Shown here piece after piece: positions 16,554 to 24,265 of a stretch of 64,000 nucleotides of DNA. This stretch comes from Thermococcus thermotolerans. Lineage in GTDB: Archaea; Methanobacteriota_B; Thermococci; Thermococcales; Thermococcaceae. The position numbers were made by a program, and so were the translations under genes. How positions within the stretch are numbered: the stretch's first letter is position 1; every line of letters starts with the position of its first letter. The stretch covers positions 1,550,001-1,614,000 of the forward strand of contig NZ_CP102602.1 in the NCBI RefSeq assembly GCF_024707485.1. The letters run 5' to 3'. The notes beneath the pieces were generated by a model that saw nothing but the letters and a program-made list of their open reading frames with translations, made no database searches and was not told the origin of the DNA.

Positions 16554-17500
16554 GAAAGCCGAGAAGTTCCAGAACAAGGGGCTACATCATCGTAACTCCC
16601 GCAAAAAACGAGGAAAAAAATCTGCCTCTGTTAGCCAAGAGCGTCATAAACCAAAGCGTTAAGCCAAAGTTGTGGCTTATTGTGGACGACAACAGCACAG
16701 ACAGGACGGGAGAGATAGCGGAAGCTCTCTCAAGAGAGTTCAACTGGATTGAAGTCCTCCACCTCAGGGACAAAGTCACCGGCTATGACCTCAGATACAG
16801 GTATTCCGTTGTCGTTAGAAAGGGATTCAGGCATGCACTCAAAATGGCCATAGAGCGACGAACAGTCTTTGGCTACATCGGAGTTCTCGACGCGGACTTC
16901 ATCCTCGAAAGGAAGTTTTTTGAGAAGCTGATTGACGCATTCCACAAAAACAACAGACTCGGAATAGTGAGCGGGGGAGGATACTACATCAGAAACGGCC
17001 GTCTCGTATGGGAAGGAACAGACCCAAGGAGACCCAAAGGAAGCCCGAGGCTATTCAGGAGGGAGTGCTTCAGAGAGGTCGGGGGATACCGGGAAGGCCC
17101 AAGTCCCGATACGGTATCCCATTACCTTGCCAGGTTCCTTGGATGGGAGACGGGGCAGATCGTGGACGCCATAGCAGTTCAGCTCAGGGAGACAGAGGGT
17201 AGGTTCGGCTTTTTGAGGGGTTACGAGATGCTCGGATGGTCAAACTACAAGCTCGGAGCTACCTTCACTTCGATACTCGCAAGGGCAGCGTTCCTCATGC
17301 TGGACAATCCAGTCAAAGCCTACGGCCTCATTGCGGGGTACTTAAAAGCGTTTAAAGCCCGGGAGATAAGAATTGAGAACGGAGACCTCAGGGAGATGAT
17401 AAGGCGCGACCTCTCGTTCCGTAGCAACGTGGAGAAGCTGAAGAGGATAAAAGCCGCGGCGAGAATCGTTCCAGTTAAGGAGAGTGGTGTCCGTGGATAG
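16550..17500 (+). CDS. GT2-family glycosyltransferase
   Basis: A 316-residue GT-A fold enzyme. RGYIIVTPAKNEEKNLPLLAKS and IVDDNSTDRTGEIAEAL form the nucleotide-sugar site, FGYIGVLDADFILE holds the DxD, and a short GSPRLFRRECFREVGGY motif follows. A hydrophobic stretch near residue 240 may associate with the membrane. GTG 16550 overlaps the previous stop as GTGA, which indicates translational coupling. The sugar is unknown. Confidence 0.88.
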   Translation: MRKPRSSRTRGYIIVTPAKNEEKNLPLLAKSVINQSVKPKLWLIVDDNSTDRTGEIAEALSREFNWIEVLHLRDKVTGYDLRYRYSVVVRKGFRHALKMAIERRTVFGYIGVLDADFILERKFFEKLIDAFHKNNRLGIVSGGGYYIRNGRLVWEGTDPRRPKGSPRLFRRECFREVGGYREGPSPDTVSHYLARFLGWETGQIVDAIAVQLRETEGRFGFLRGYEMLGWSNYKLGATFTSILARAAFLMLDNPVKAYGLIAGYLKAFKAREIRIENGDLREMIRRDLSFRSNVEKLKRIKAAARIVPVKESGVRG

Positions 17501-18764
17501 GCCGAACGTAATTCTCATAGTCCTCGATACCCTCAGAAAAGACTACAGCAAAGATATAGAGCGGATGTTAGTGGAGAATTTCGGCTTTACGAGCTATGAA
17601 AACGCCGTAGTCCCGTCTCCATGGACTATCCCGAGTCATGCATCGATGTTCACTGGCCTCTACCCCCTCTATCACGGCGTGCACGAGGGCAAAAAGAGAA
17701 AAGTGCCGGACGTGAGGTTCAGGGAAGACGGAACGTATCTGCACGAGGTTTTAGCTTCCTTTGGATATACAACCTACCTCTTCACTGCAAACTTCTTCAT
17801 TGGGCCAGACTTTGGGATAAAGGGCTTTTCCGAATTCCACGACACGCTAAAGCCCCTCATCGAGGACCGGGACAGAGAGGAGCTCAACAGGGTGCTCAAA
17901 AAGTATCAGCCCAAAAATGGGCTGGAACTTGTCAAAGCCCTGATGAAGGAGAAGAAGTTCGTCCTGCCTTTCAAAGTCCTCTGGAGAATCATAAGCAGGT
18001 ACGGAGAAGGGTGGCCAAAGGATAAGGGCGCAAAAGTTACGAACGAACTCCTCAGGGAACTCAACTTTGAGGCTCCATCCTACATCTTCATCAACCTGAT
18101 GGAAGTCCACGAGCCCTACTCCCTCTTTGAAGGGTTCACAGATGCCCCCGTGGTCAACAGACTCCTCGGAGAAGAGCCCGAGCTGGTGGAGAAGTGGAGG
18201 AAAGGGTATCCAGAACAGGTTAAATACCTTGAAAAAAGACTCGTGGAGATGCTCAGTATCCTTCAGGAAAAGGGGATACTCGAAAACTCCATAACCATAG
18301 TGACCAGCGACCACGGCCAGCTGCTCGGGGAATATGGGGGAAAGCTCGGACACGGCGTTTTTCTCCATGACGAGCTTTTAAGAGTTCCTCTTCTCATCAG
18401 ATTGCCCAATGAAGAACCCCTCGAGAAGGAAAACGGATACATCAGCCTTGCAAGGATAAAGCCCCTAATTTTAAGCACTATTCAAGGCAAGGAGTTCAGT
18501 CTTACATCAGAGTACGCCATAGCGGAGAGCTTTGGCACCCACTATCCGTATCCAAACCTGGCAAAGGATAAAAAGGAGCTCGTCCATGAGCTTGAGAAGT
18601 ACAGGCTGAAGCTATACCACAGGGACGGCACGGCAGTCTTCAACGTTGAGGACTGGCGCTTTGAAGAAATAAACGCAGAGAACGAAGGAGAGTTCAGGAA
18701 CATCGCCAAAAAGCTCATAGTCAAACACCTGAGCCTTTTCGCAGGCAGGGGGGTGGCCAAGTGA
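17487..18764 (+). CDS. Sulfatase-like (alkaline phosphatase superfamily) hydrolase lacking the CxPxR motif
   Basis: About 425 residues with the sulfatase fold: RPNVILIVLDTLRKD (metal aspartates) at the N-terminus, YIFINLMEVHEPY, and TIVTSDHGQLLGEYGGKLGHG as the second metal site. The active-site stretch reads PSPWTIPSHASMFTG. Classical sulfatases have (C/S)xPxR there, which is converted to formylglycine; this protein has neither the modifiable Cys/Ser in register nor the arginine. A threonine (about residue 47) is the likely nucleophile, so a phospho-transfer or phosphodiesterase role is as likely as desulfation. Three GTG starts (17484, 17487, 17493) are possible; the ribosome site GGAG at 17479-17482 favours 17487. 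Confidence 0.82.
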   Translation: MSVDRPNVILIVLDTLRKDYSKDIERMLVENFGFTSYENAVVPSPWTIPSHASMFTGLYPLYHGVHEGKKRKVPDVRFREDGTYLHEVLASFGYTTYLFTANFFIGPDFGIKGFSEFHDTLKPLIEDRDREELNRVLKKYQPKNGLELVKALMKEKKFVLPFKVLWRIISRYGEGWPKDKGAKVTNELLRELNFEAPSYIFINLMEVHEPYSLFEGFTDAPVVNRLLGEEPELVEKWRKGYPEQVKYLEKRLVEMLSILQEKGILENSITIVTSDHGQLLGEYGGKLGHGVFLHDELLRVPLLIRLPNEEPLEKENGYISLARIKPLILSTIQGKEFSLTSEYAIAESFGTHYPYPNLAKDKKELVHELEKYRLKLYHRDGTAVFNVEDWRFEEINAENEGEFRNIAKKLIVKHLSLFAGRGVAK

Positions 18765-19645
18765 GGCCGGCCGTTTCCGTCGTTATTCCCACATACAACC
18801 GAAACGAGCTCCTAACGCGGGCCATTGAAAGCGTTTTAAGCCAAGAATTCGACGACTTCGAGGTTCTCGTAATAGACGGTGCGCGAAGCAATTCAACGAG
18901 GGAACTCGTGCGCTCGTACGGGGATGGAAGGATCAGATACATCCCCCAGCAGGGAAAGGGCATAGCGAACGCCCGCAATGTAGGTGTTCTTAAAGCGAGG
19001 GGAAAGTTCATAGCCTTCCTCGATGATGATGACCACTGGCGGGAGAACAAGCTGGAACGTCAGCTGGAGCTCTTTAAGGAGCTTCCAAAGGAATACGGCC
19101 TCATATACACGGCCTTTACGTATTACTACCTTGAACGGAATAAAATCCTCGGAATAAAGCACCCGCGAGCGAGTGGGAACGTCTACAGGTACATGCTCAA
19201 GGACAACATAACAGGAACATCGACCATAATGGTGAAGAGGGAGTGTTTCAAGAAGGCGGGACTTTTCAGGGAGAGCTTCCCGACTTGCGAGGACTGGGAC
19301 ATGTGGCTGAGGATGTCAAAGATATGCCTTTTTGGGGCGATAGATGAGCCGCTGGTAGATTATTCTATACACTCGGGCCAGTTCTCTTTTGCAAAGTACC
19401 TTGCAGGGAGGTACCGGATGATAGAGGAGCACGGTGATATAAAGCACGACCCGCGAGTGCTCAGCTACCATCTCCTCCAGATAGGACTCCTGAAGGTCTT
19501 CGGGGGTGACAGGAGCGGCGCCAAGGACATACTCGAAGCCTTCCGCCTTAACCCCTCCATGAGGGGGAACCTCGCCGATGTCCTGGGGTCTTTCCTTGAC
19601 GTGAGAACGAAGATATACATCCTTAAGTTTCTCGGCAGGCTCTAG
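18761..19645 (+). CDS. GT2-family glycosyltransferase
   Basis: A 294-residue enzyme. RPAVSVVIPTYNRNELLTRA starts the GT-A fold, ANARNVGVLKARGKFIAFLD leads into the acidic DDDDHW cluster with the DxD, and the GLFRESFPTCEDWDMWLRM motif is typical of glycan side-chain transferases. GTG 18761 overlaps the preceding stop as GTGA. It is the last gene of the surface-glycan operon; the short gap before the site-2 protease gene contains a TATA-like TTTTTAAACC. Confidence 0.9.
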   Translation: MRPAVSVVIPTYNRNELLTRAIESVLSQEFDDFEVLVIDGARSNSTRELVRSYGDGRIRYIPQQGKGIANARNVGVLKARGKFIAFLDDDDHWRENKLERQLELFKELPKEYGLIYTAFTYYYLERNKILGIKHPRASGNVYRYMLKDNITGTSTIMVKRECFKKAGLFRESFPTCEDWDMWLRMSKICLFGAIDEPLVDYSIHSGQFSFAKYLAGRYRMIEEHGDIKHDPRVLSYHLLQIGLLKVFGGDRSGAKDILEAFRLNPSMRGNLADVLGSFLDVRTKIYILKFLGRL

Positions 19646-19693
19646 CCCGATTACTTTTTAAACCTCCCTCCCAAAATCCGTTAGGTGGCCCAA

Positions 19694-20827
19694 ATGAATC
19701 AAACTCTGGTAGCAATCATCGCGGGCATCGCTGCCTTCTGGGTAATCCTCTACGCCCTCTTCGGGAAGAGAGAGGAGAAGGGAGAGGGCCTGGCAGTTGA
19801 CATGTTCATTGCCATGTGGAGAACCAAAAAGCTTCTAGGCCTTATAGACAGGATTGCAGGCAAAAATAAACGCTTCTGGAAGGTTTATTCCGATGTCGGG
19901 ATAGCCCTTGGCTTCATGGGCATGGCCTACGTCTTTTATGCCCTCCTCAAAACCGCCCTGCAGACCATCCAAACTGGCGGTGAGCAGGCGGGGGTTCAGC
20001 TCGTCATTCCAGGGGTAACGATACCCCTCTGGTACGGCCTCATTGGCCTCGCCGTCGTCATGGTCGTCCACGAACTCAGCCACGGGATCGTTGCGAGGGC
20101 AGAAAACCTGCCCCTGAAATCAGTCGGTCTGGTTCTCCTCGCTGTAATACCTGGAGCATTCGTCGAACCGGACGAGGAGGAGCTTGAAAAAGCCCCACTC
20201 CGGTCAAGGCTCCGTGTTTATGGAGCAGGCTCGCTGGCAAACGTTGTGACGGCCATCCTCGCGCTCATCATAATAAACTTTGCAATAACCCCCATCCTCC
20301 AGCCGGCGGGAATACTCGTCTCCGGCGTTCTTGAAGACGGCCCGGCCTTTGGAGTCCTCCAGCAGGGTGACGTCATAATCGCCATGGACGGGGAGAGGAT
20401 AACCGACATGGAGAGCTTCATAAACTTTATGAACACGACCAAGCCCGGACAGCTCGTGACACTCACGGTGCTCAGAGATGGTGAGGAAATAACCCTTCAG
20501 CTGAAACTTGGAGCCCACCCCGATAATCCTGAAAAGGGATATATCGGTATCTATCCAGCCCAGCACGTGGTCTCAAAGATAGGTTACGAGAACGTGGTGC
20601 TGCCCCTGTTCTTTACGCTCTACTGGATTTACGTGCTCAACCTGGGGATAGGCCTGATGAACCTGTTCCCGCTGGTGCCTCTCGACGGGGGCAGAATGCT
20701 CGATGATGTCGTCAGAACCTACCTGCCAGAGAAGGTCGCCAAGCCGGTAAGGTACTTCACAATAGGTGTCGGGCTCTCCCTTCTGGCACTGAATCTGTGG
20801 CCTGCACTGGCAAACCTGGTGGGCTGA
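19694..20827 (+). CDS. Site-2 protease family (M50) intramembrane metalloprotease with PDZ domain
   Basis: A 377-residue membrane protease that cleaves substrates within or near the membrane. HELSH (126-130) supplies two zinc ligands and LVPLDGGRM in a later helix the third. A PDZ domain lies between them (about 215-280, SGVLEDGPAFGVLQQGDVIIAMDG). There are about five hydrophobic segments. I chose ATG 19694 because AGGTGG (19683-19688) precedes it; the GTG at 19685 is inside that site. Its substrates are unknown; related enzymes process anti-sigma factors or signal-peptide remnants. Confidence 0.92.
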   Translation: MNQTLVAIIAGIAAFWVILYALFGKREEKGEGLAVDMFIAMWRTKKLLGLIDRIAGKNKRFWKVYSDVGIALGFMGMAYVFYALLKTALQTIQTGGEQAGVQLVIPGVTIPLWYGLIGLAVVMVVHELSHGIVARAENLPLKSVGLVLLAVIPGAFVEPDEEELEKAPLRSRLRVYGAGSLANVVTAILALIIINFAITPILQPAGILVSGVLEDGPAFGVLQQGDVIIAMDGERITDMESFINFMNTTKPGQLVTLTVLRDGEEITLQLKLGAHPDNPEKGYIGIYPAQHVVSKIGYENVVLPLFFTLYWIYVLNLGIGLMNLFPLVPLDGGRMLDDVVRTYLPEKVAKPVRYFTIGVGLSLLALNLWPALANLVG

Positions 20828-20874
20828 GCCCAACTTTTTTAACCCCTCCGTTTCCGGCCTAAATAGGTGAGCGA

Positions 20875-21843
20875 ATGAAGTGCTCAAAGTGCGGCCGTGA
20901 AGCTGTATACCACGCACACTACACGGGCAGGTACTACTGCAGGAAACACTTCAACGAGATGATGGAAAAGAAGTTCAAGGAGACGGTGAAGAAGTACCGC
21001 CTCATCGGGAAGGACGAAAGGATAGCCGTTGGAGTGAGCGGCGGAAAGGACAGTGTCGTCCTCATGCACCTTCTGGCGAAGCTTCGCGAGAAGTTCCCCT
21101 TCGAGCTGGTCGCAATAACTATCGATGAGGGGATAGCAGGCTACCGCCCTCCAAGCGTCGAGATAGCAAGGAGGAATGCCGAAAAGCTGGGGATAGAGCA
21201 TCGCATCTACTCCTTCAAGGACCACATCGGCTTCACCCTCGACGAGACGGTGGAGATAATGGGGAGCTTTGAAAAGGGCGAGCGCGTTGGAGCGTGCTCC
21301 TACTGCGGCGTCTGGAGGCGCTGGCTACTTAACTATGCGGCCAAAGATGTTGGGGCAGATAAACTGGCCGTCGGCCACAACTTGGACGACGAAGTCCAGA
21401 TGTTCCTAATGAACATCATGAGGGGGGACATAGCGCGCCTCGGGAGAACCGGTCCCTACTACGAGGAGATCCATCCCGAGCTGGTTCCAAGGATAAAGCC
21501 CCTCAGGGAGATCCCGGAGAAGGAGATAGTCCTCTACGCTGTCCTGAACAACATTGAGGTTGACTTTAGCGAGTGTCCCTACGCGGTGGAAGCCTTTAGG
21601 GCCGAGATAAGGGACTGGATAAACGAGATGGAGGAGAAGCACCCGGGCACCAAATACCAGATACTGAGGAGCTACGACAAGCTCTTCCCGCTCATAGCCA
21701 GGACATACACAAAGAAAACTAACGAACTCAACAGGTGCAAAATCTGCGGTCAACCAACAACCAGCGAGATATGCAAGGCCTGTACATTCAGAATCCAAGT
21801 GGAGAAAAAATCAAAGGGGCATGAGTTCCACACGTCCCCCTGA
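20875..21843 (+). CDS. NcsA/Ncs6-like tRNA 2-thiolation protein (TIGR00269 family)
   Basis: Activates a tRNA uridine by adenylation and inserts sulfur, probably at wobble U34 as does eukaryotic Ncs6/CTU1. The 322-residue protein has the zinc finger Cys3/Cys6...Cys21/His24, PP-loop SGGKDS (54-59), GACSYCGVWRR with the catalytic cysteine pair, SECPYAVEAFRAE with the third cysteine, and C-terminal zinc knuckle CKICGQPTTSEICKAC. It is a paralogue of the TtuA at 433. Assignment to U34 rather than U54 is by elimination and resemblance to Ncs6. ATG 20875 follows AGGTGAGCG. Its 3' end overlaps the convergent gene by 33 bp. Confidence 0.88.
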   Translation: MKCSKCGREAVYHAHYTGRYYCRKHFNEMMEKKFKETVKKYRLIGKDERIAVGVSGGKDSVVLMHLLAKLREKFPFELVAITIDEGIAGYRPPSVEIARRNAEKLGIEHRIYSFKDHIGFTLDETVEIMGSFEKGERVGACSYCGVWRRWLLNYAAKDVGADKLAVGHNLDDEVQMFLMNIMRGDIARLGRTGPYYEEIHPELVPRIKPLREIPEKEIVLYAVLNNIEVDFSECPYAVEAFRAEIRDWINEMEEKHPGTKYQILRSYDKLFPLIARTYTKKTNELNRCKICGQPTTSEICKACTFRIQVEKKSKGHEFHTSP

Positions 21844-22557
21844 AAGCCTGAACCTGTACTGGCTCTTCAGTGGGTTGAAGTCAGGCAGGGGGGACTTTCT
21901 TATCACCATCGTCTCCTCAAAGGGCGCGTTGGGGGAAACGAACTCAATTACATACTGGCTGTACAGCGATACCCAAGAAACCAGTTTTTCGGAGGCCCTC
22001 CCCCTGTTCAGGAGAAAGATATTGAGTGGCCTCTTTCTTTTTTCGGTTATCCTTGCCCTCTCCTTCTCCGCCATGAGCCTCTGAAATATCGAGATGAAGT
22101 TCTCGGTGCCGAGCAGGAAAGCAATCCCATCAATGGTGACGTCAATCCCAACGGGCCGTCTGTTTCCAATGCGTTCCCTCAGGATTCTACGATATACCCG
22201 TTCATACTTTGGAAGGAACGTCCCGGGGTCTATGTCAGCCGTGTAAATAAACTCCCTGGAGTACTTCACCCCATAGAACGAAGAGAACAGGTCTATAATG
22301 GCAAGATTTCCCTCTCGTCCCCGGCCTTCCAAGTCAAAATTGACCGCTTTCAGTTCCATGGCCAGCGCCGAAAAGGGAAGAACTGAATCAATTATGACCC
22401 CGAAGTCCCCGAGCTCCATGCGGTTTTTTAGTATTTCAAAGGCCAGTGCCCACCCCCTGGAGTACTGGCTGTAGAGGATCAGAAGGTTGCTGTCCTCCAA
22501 AAGGCCGCCCCCAAGGGCCTCGTCAAGAACAGGTATCCCCGTGCTCAGAAGCTCCAT
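21811..22557 (-). CDS. KaiC/RecA-like protein with degenerate P-loop (DUF257-like)
   Basis: 248 residues. The N-terminus, TGIPVLDEALGGGLLEDSNLLILYSQYSRGW, is the classic KaiC/RadA opening, but the Walker A that should follow is replaced by YSQYSRGW, without G-x-G-K-T. VGIDVTIDGIAFLLG stands where Walker B would be. It is therefore probably a non-hydrolysing relative. Such proteins are abundant and uncharacterised in Thermococcales. ATG 22557 follows GGTGGTGACG. A minus-strand TATA (TATTAAATAC) lies at about 22592-22601. Confidence 0.78.
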   Translation of the reverse strand: MELLSTGIPVLDEALGGGLLEDSNLLILYSQYSRGWALAFEILKNRMELGDFGVIIDSVLPFSALAMELKAVNFDLEGRGREGNLAIIDLFSSFYGVKYSREFIYTADIDPGTFLPKYERVYRRILRERIGNRRPVGIDVTIDGIAFLLGTENFISIFQRLMAEKERARITEKRKRPLNIFLLNRGRASEKLVSWVSLYSQYVIEFVSPNAPFEETMVIRKSPLPDFNPLKSQYRFRLSGGRVELMPL

Positions 22558-22705
22558 GACGTCACCACCAATCCAAGATAAACGGTTGCACAGTATTTAA
22601 TAGTATCTTCCCATGTCTGCATCGAAGGGACTGAATGTATTCTGAAGTGCAGAGAGACCCCACCCTATAAATAATCCACCGCCCTATTCTCGACCGGTGG
22701 GACGT

Positions 22706-23320
22706 ATGGAGGAAGTTAGGGAACTAAAGGACGTTCTTGAGAGGGTGGAGGGAAGGCTGATAGCGGCGGGAAAGATGTACGGGGCGATGAACTTCGGGGC
22801 CTGGCTCTCGGTGATGCTGTTCTACTACGTTATCATAGGCGTGTTCAGGCCTCCCTGGCAGTTCAACCTGATCTACTGGCCCCTCGCCTTCATCGTTGCC
22901 ATGAGTTTTACCGGAAGGGTGTGGAAGAGGCTCCAGAGGCTCGGACGGGTCACGGGCAGGGAAGCGGAGGTCTCAGGGAAGGGGGGGATTCTGATAACCC
23001 TCGCCTGGATCACAGGGATAGTCCTAGGGTGGGGCGTTATACCCGGCATGAACGTAGGGGTCAACGCTGAAGCAAGCATGGCCGTGGGGTTCCTGAGCTT
23101 CATAGCCTTCTCGGTTTTCACGATGTGGCTGGTCTTTGCCAAGTACGGCGGAATCGAGCGCGAGATAATCCCGGCGTTCCTCATCCCGGCCATTGGAATA
23201 CCCATCGCCAGAGGCCTGGAAACCGGGGCAATGGCCTGGGCGGGGTTCATCGTCAGTTTGGGGTTCTCACTGACAGTGGTCGCCTACATCTACTCGGCCT
23301 TCAGGGCGATAGAGCGGTGA
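22706..23320 (+). CDS. Hypothetical five-helix membrane protein paired with a regulator
   Basis: 204 residues with a charged amphipathic N-terminus (EVRELKDVLERVEGRL) and about five hydrophobic segments starting near residue 30, 55, 90, 125 and 155. The family is not recognised beyond archaeal membrane proteins that sit before a winged-helix gene. ATG 22706 is preceded by GGTGGG (22696-22701), and a plus-strand TATA (CCTATAAATAATCC) lies at about 22668-22681. The regulator gene starts 5 bp after its stop, so the two form an operon and may act together as sensor and regulator; this is inference. Confidence 0.75.
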   Translation: MEEVRELKDVLERVEGRLIAAGKMYGAMNFGAWLSVMLFYYVIIGVFRPPWQFNLIYWPLAFIVAMSFTGRVWKRLQRLGRVTGREAEVSGKGGILITLAWITGIVLGWGVIPGMNVGVNAEASMAVGFLSFIAFSVFTMWLVFAKYGGIEREIIPAFLIPAIGIPIARGLETGAMAWAGFIVSLGFSLTVVAYIYSAFRAIER

Positions 23321-23324
23321 TAGC

Positions 23325-23633
23325 ATGGAATCGCTGAGGGAGCTGAGCAGAAACCACGTCCTTGGAAACCCGATAAGGCTAGGAATAATGCTCTACCTCC
23401 TGCCAAGGGAGAAGGTTCTATTCAAGGAGCTCCTGGAGGTTCTTGATGTAACACCCGGGAACCTCGATTCCCATCTCAAAGCCCTCGAAAAGGCCGGCTA
23501 TATTGAAATCTACAAGGTCATAGCGGACAGACCGAGGACGGCCGTGAGGATAACGGAAAAGGGCGCCGAAGAGACTGGAAAGTATCTGAAGGCTCTGAGG
23601 GAGGCTCTATCCCTCATTCCCGCAGAAGGCTGA
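23325..23633 (+). CDS. Winged-helix transcriptional regulator (PF13601-like)
   Basis: A 102-residue single-domain DNA-binding protein. NPIRLGIMLYLLPREKVLFKEL begins the helix-turn-helix, VTPGNLDSHLKALEKAGYIE is the recognition helix, and a wing (VIADRPRTAVRITEKG) follows with a C-terminal dimer helix. It belongs with small MarR/ArsR-like regulators often encoded beside a membrane protein. It starts 5 bp after the membrane-protein gene. Targets unknown; autoregulation is likely for such pairs. Confidence 0.85.
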   Translation: MESLRELSRNHVLGNPIRLGIMLYLLPREKVLFKELLEVLDVTPGNLDSHLKALEKAGYIEIYKVIADRPRTAVRITEKGAEETGKYLKALREALSLIPAEG

Positions 23634-24231
23634 AGGGATAACCCTTTTTAGTGACCATCCAGAGGCCAAAGAGCGCCCCCAGGGTGTCCATAATGACGTC
23701 CCGGGCCTTGTTCAGGAGGCTTTCATGTATGAAGGATATTGAACCCTCGCTGAGCTTTTCGGCCACCTCCCATCCCAGGGCGAGTGCATAGAAAACCAGG
23801 AACGAATAGAGAACCACCTCCCTTCTGGAAATTCTGAAACGGGCACCGCCCAGGGAGCGAATTATCTCCGCGATCATTAACCACAGTGTAAGCCCACCCA
23901 GGAGATGGCTTATGATGTCGGCGTTTCTCCAGTCCCTGTGGAACAGGTCGTAGTGCGTGAATGGGACGTTCACGAGGGATACGTGAACGGATATAAAGAC
24001 CGAAAGTATCATCATGGTCCGCGGGTCGTAAAGCGGTGCAAGATATGGGTCAAACGTTTTCGGGGGATCCGGGAAGGCTCTTGGAATCACAAGGGGAAGA
24101 GACAGGCCTATCATGGCAACAGTAGTCCTGTAAACGTGATCCACCCTGCCGTTCATCAGAGCCGTAATGAAACCCAGAAAAACCACGAAGATTGAAGTCA
24201 AGATTATTTTCTCCTCCCTCTGTATGCCCAT
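23614..24231 (-). CDS. Predicted membrane protein, DUF2238/YjdF-like
   Basis: About 205 residues with six hydrophobic segments. The pattern DIISHLLGGLTLW, then GWEVAEKLSEG and DVIMDTLGALFGLW, resembles the DUF2238 (YjdF) group, which is related to VanZ-type membrane proteins; function unknown. A TTG at 24255 would extend it by eight residues, but no ribosome site precedes either start. A weak TATA (GATTTTTACG) about 26 bp before ATG 24231 suggests a leaderless transcript. Its 3' end overlaps that of the convergent regulator by 20 bp. Confidence 0.72.
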   Translation of the reverse strand: MGIQREEKIILTSIFVVFLGFITALMNGRVDHVYRTTVAMIGLSLPLVIPRAFPDPPKTFDPYLAPLYDPRTMMILSVFISVHVSLVNVPFTHYDLFHRDWRNADIISHLLGGLTLWLMIAEIIRSLGGARFRISRREVVLYSFLVFYALALGWEVAEKLSEGSISFIHESLLNKARDVIMDTLGALFGLWMVTKKGYPFSLLRE

Positions 24232-24265
24232 CACCTTTAGTCCGTTGGACGTCAAACGTAAAAAT

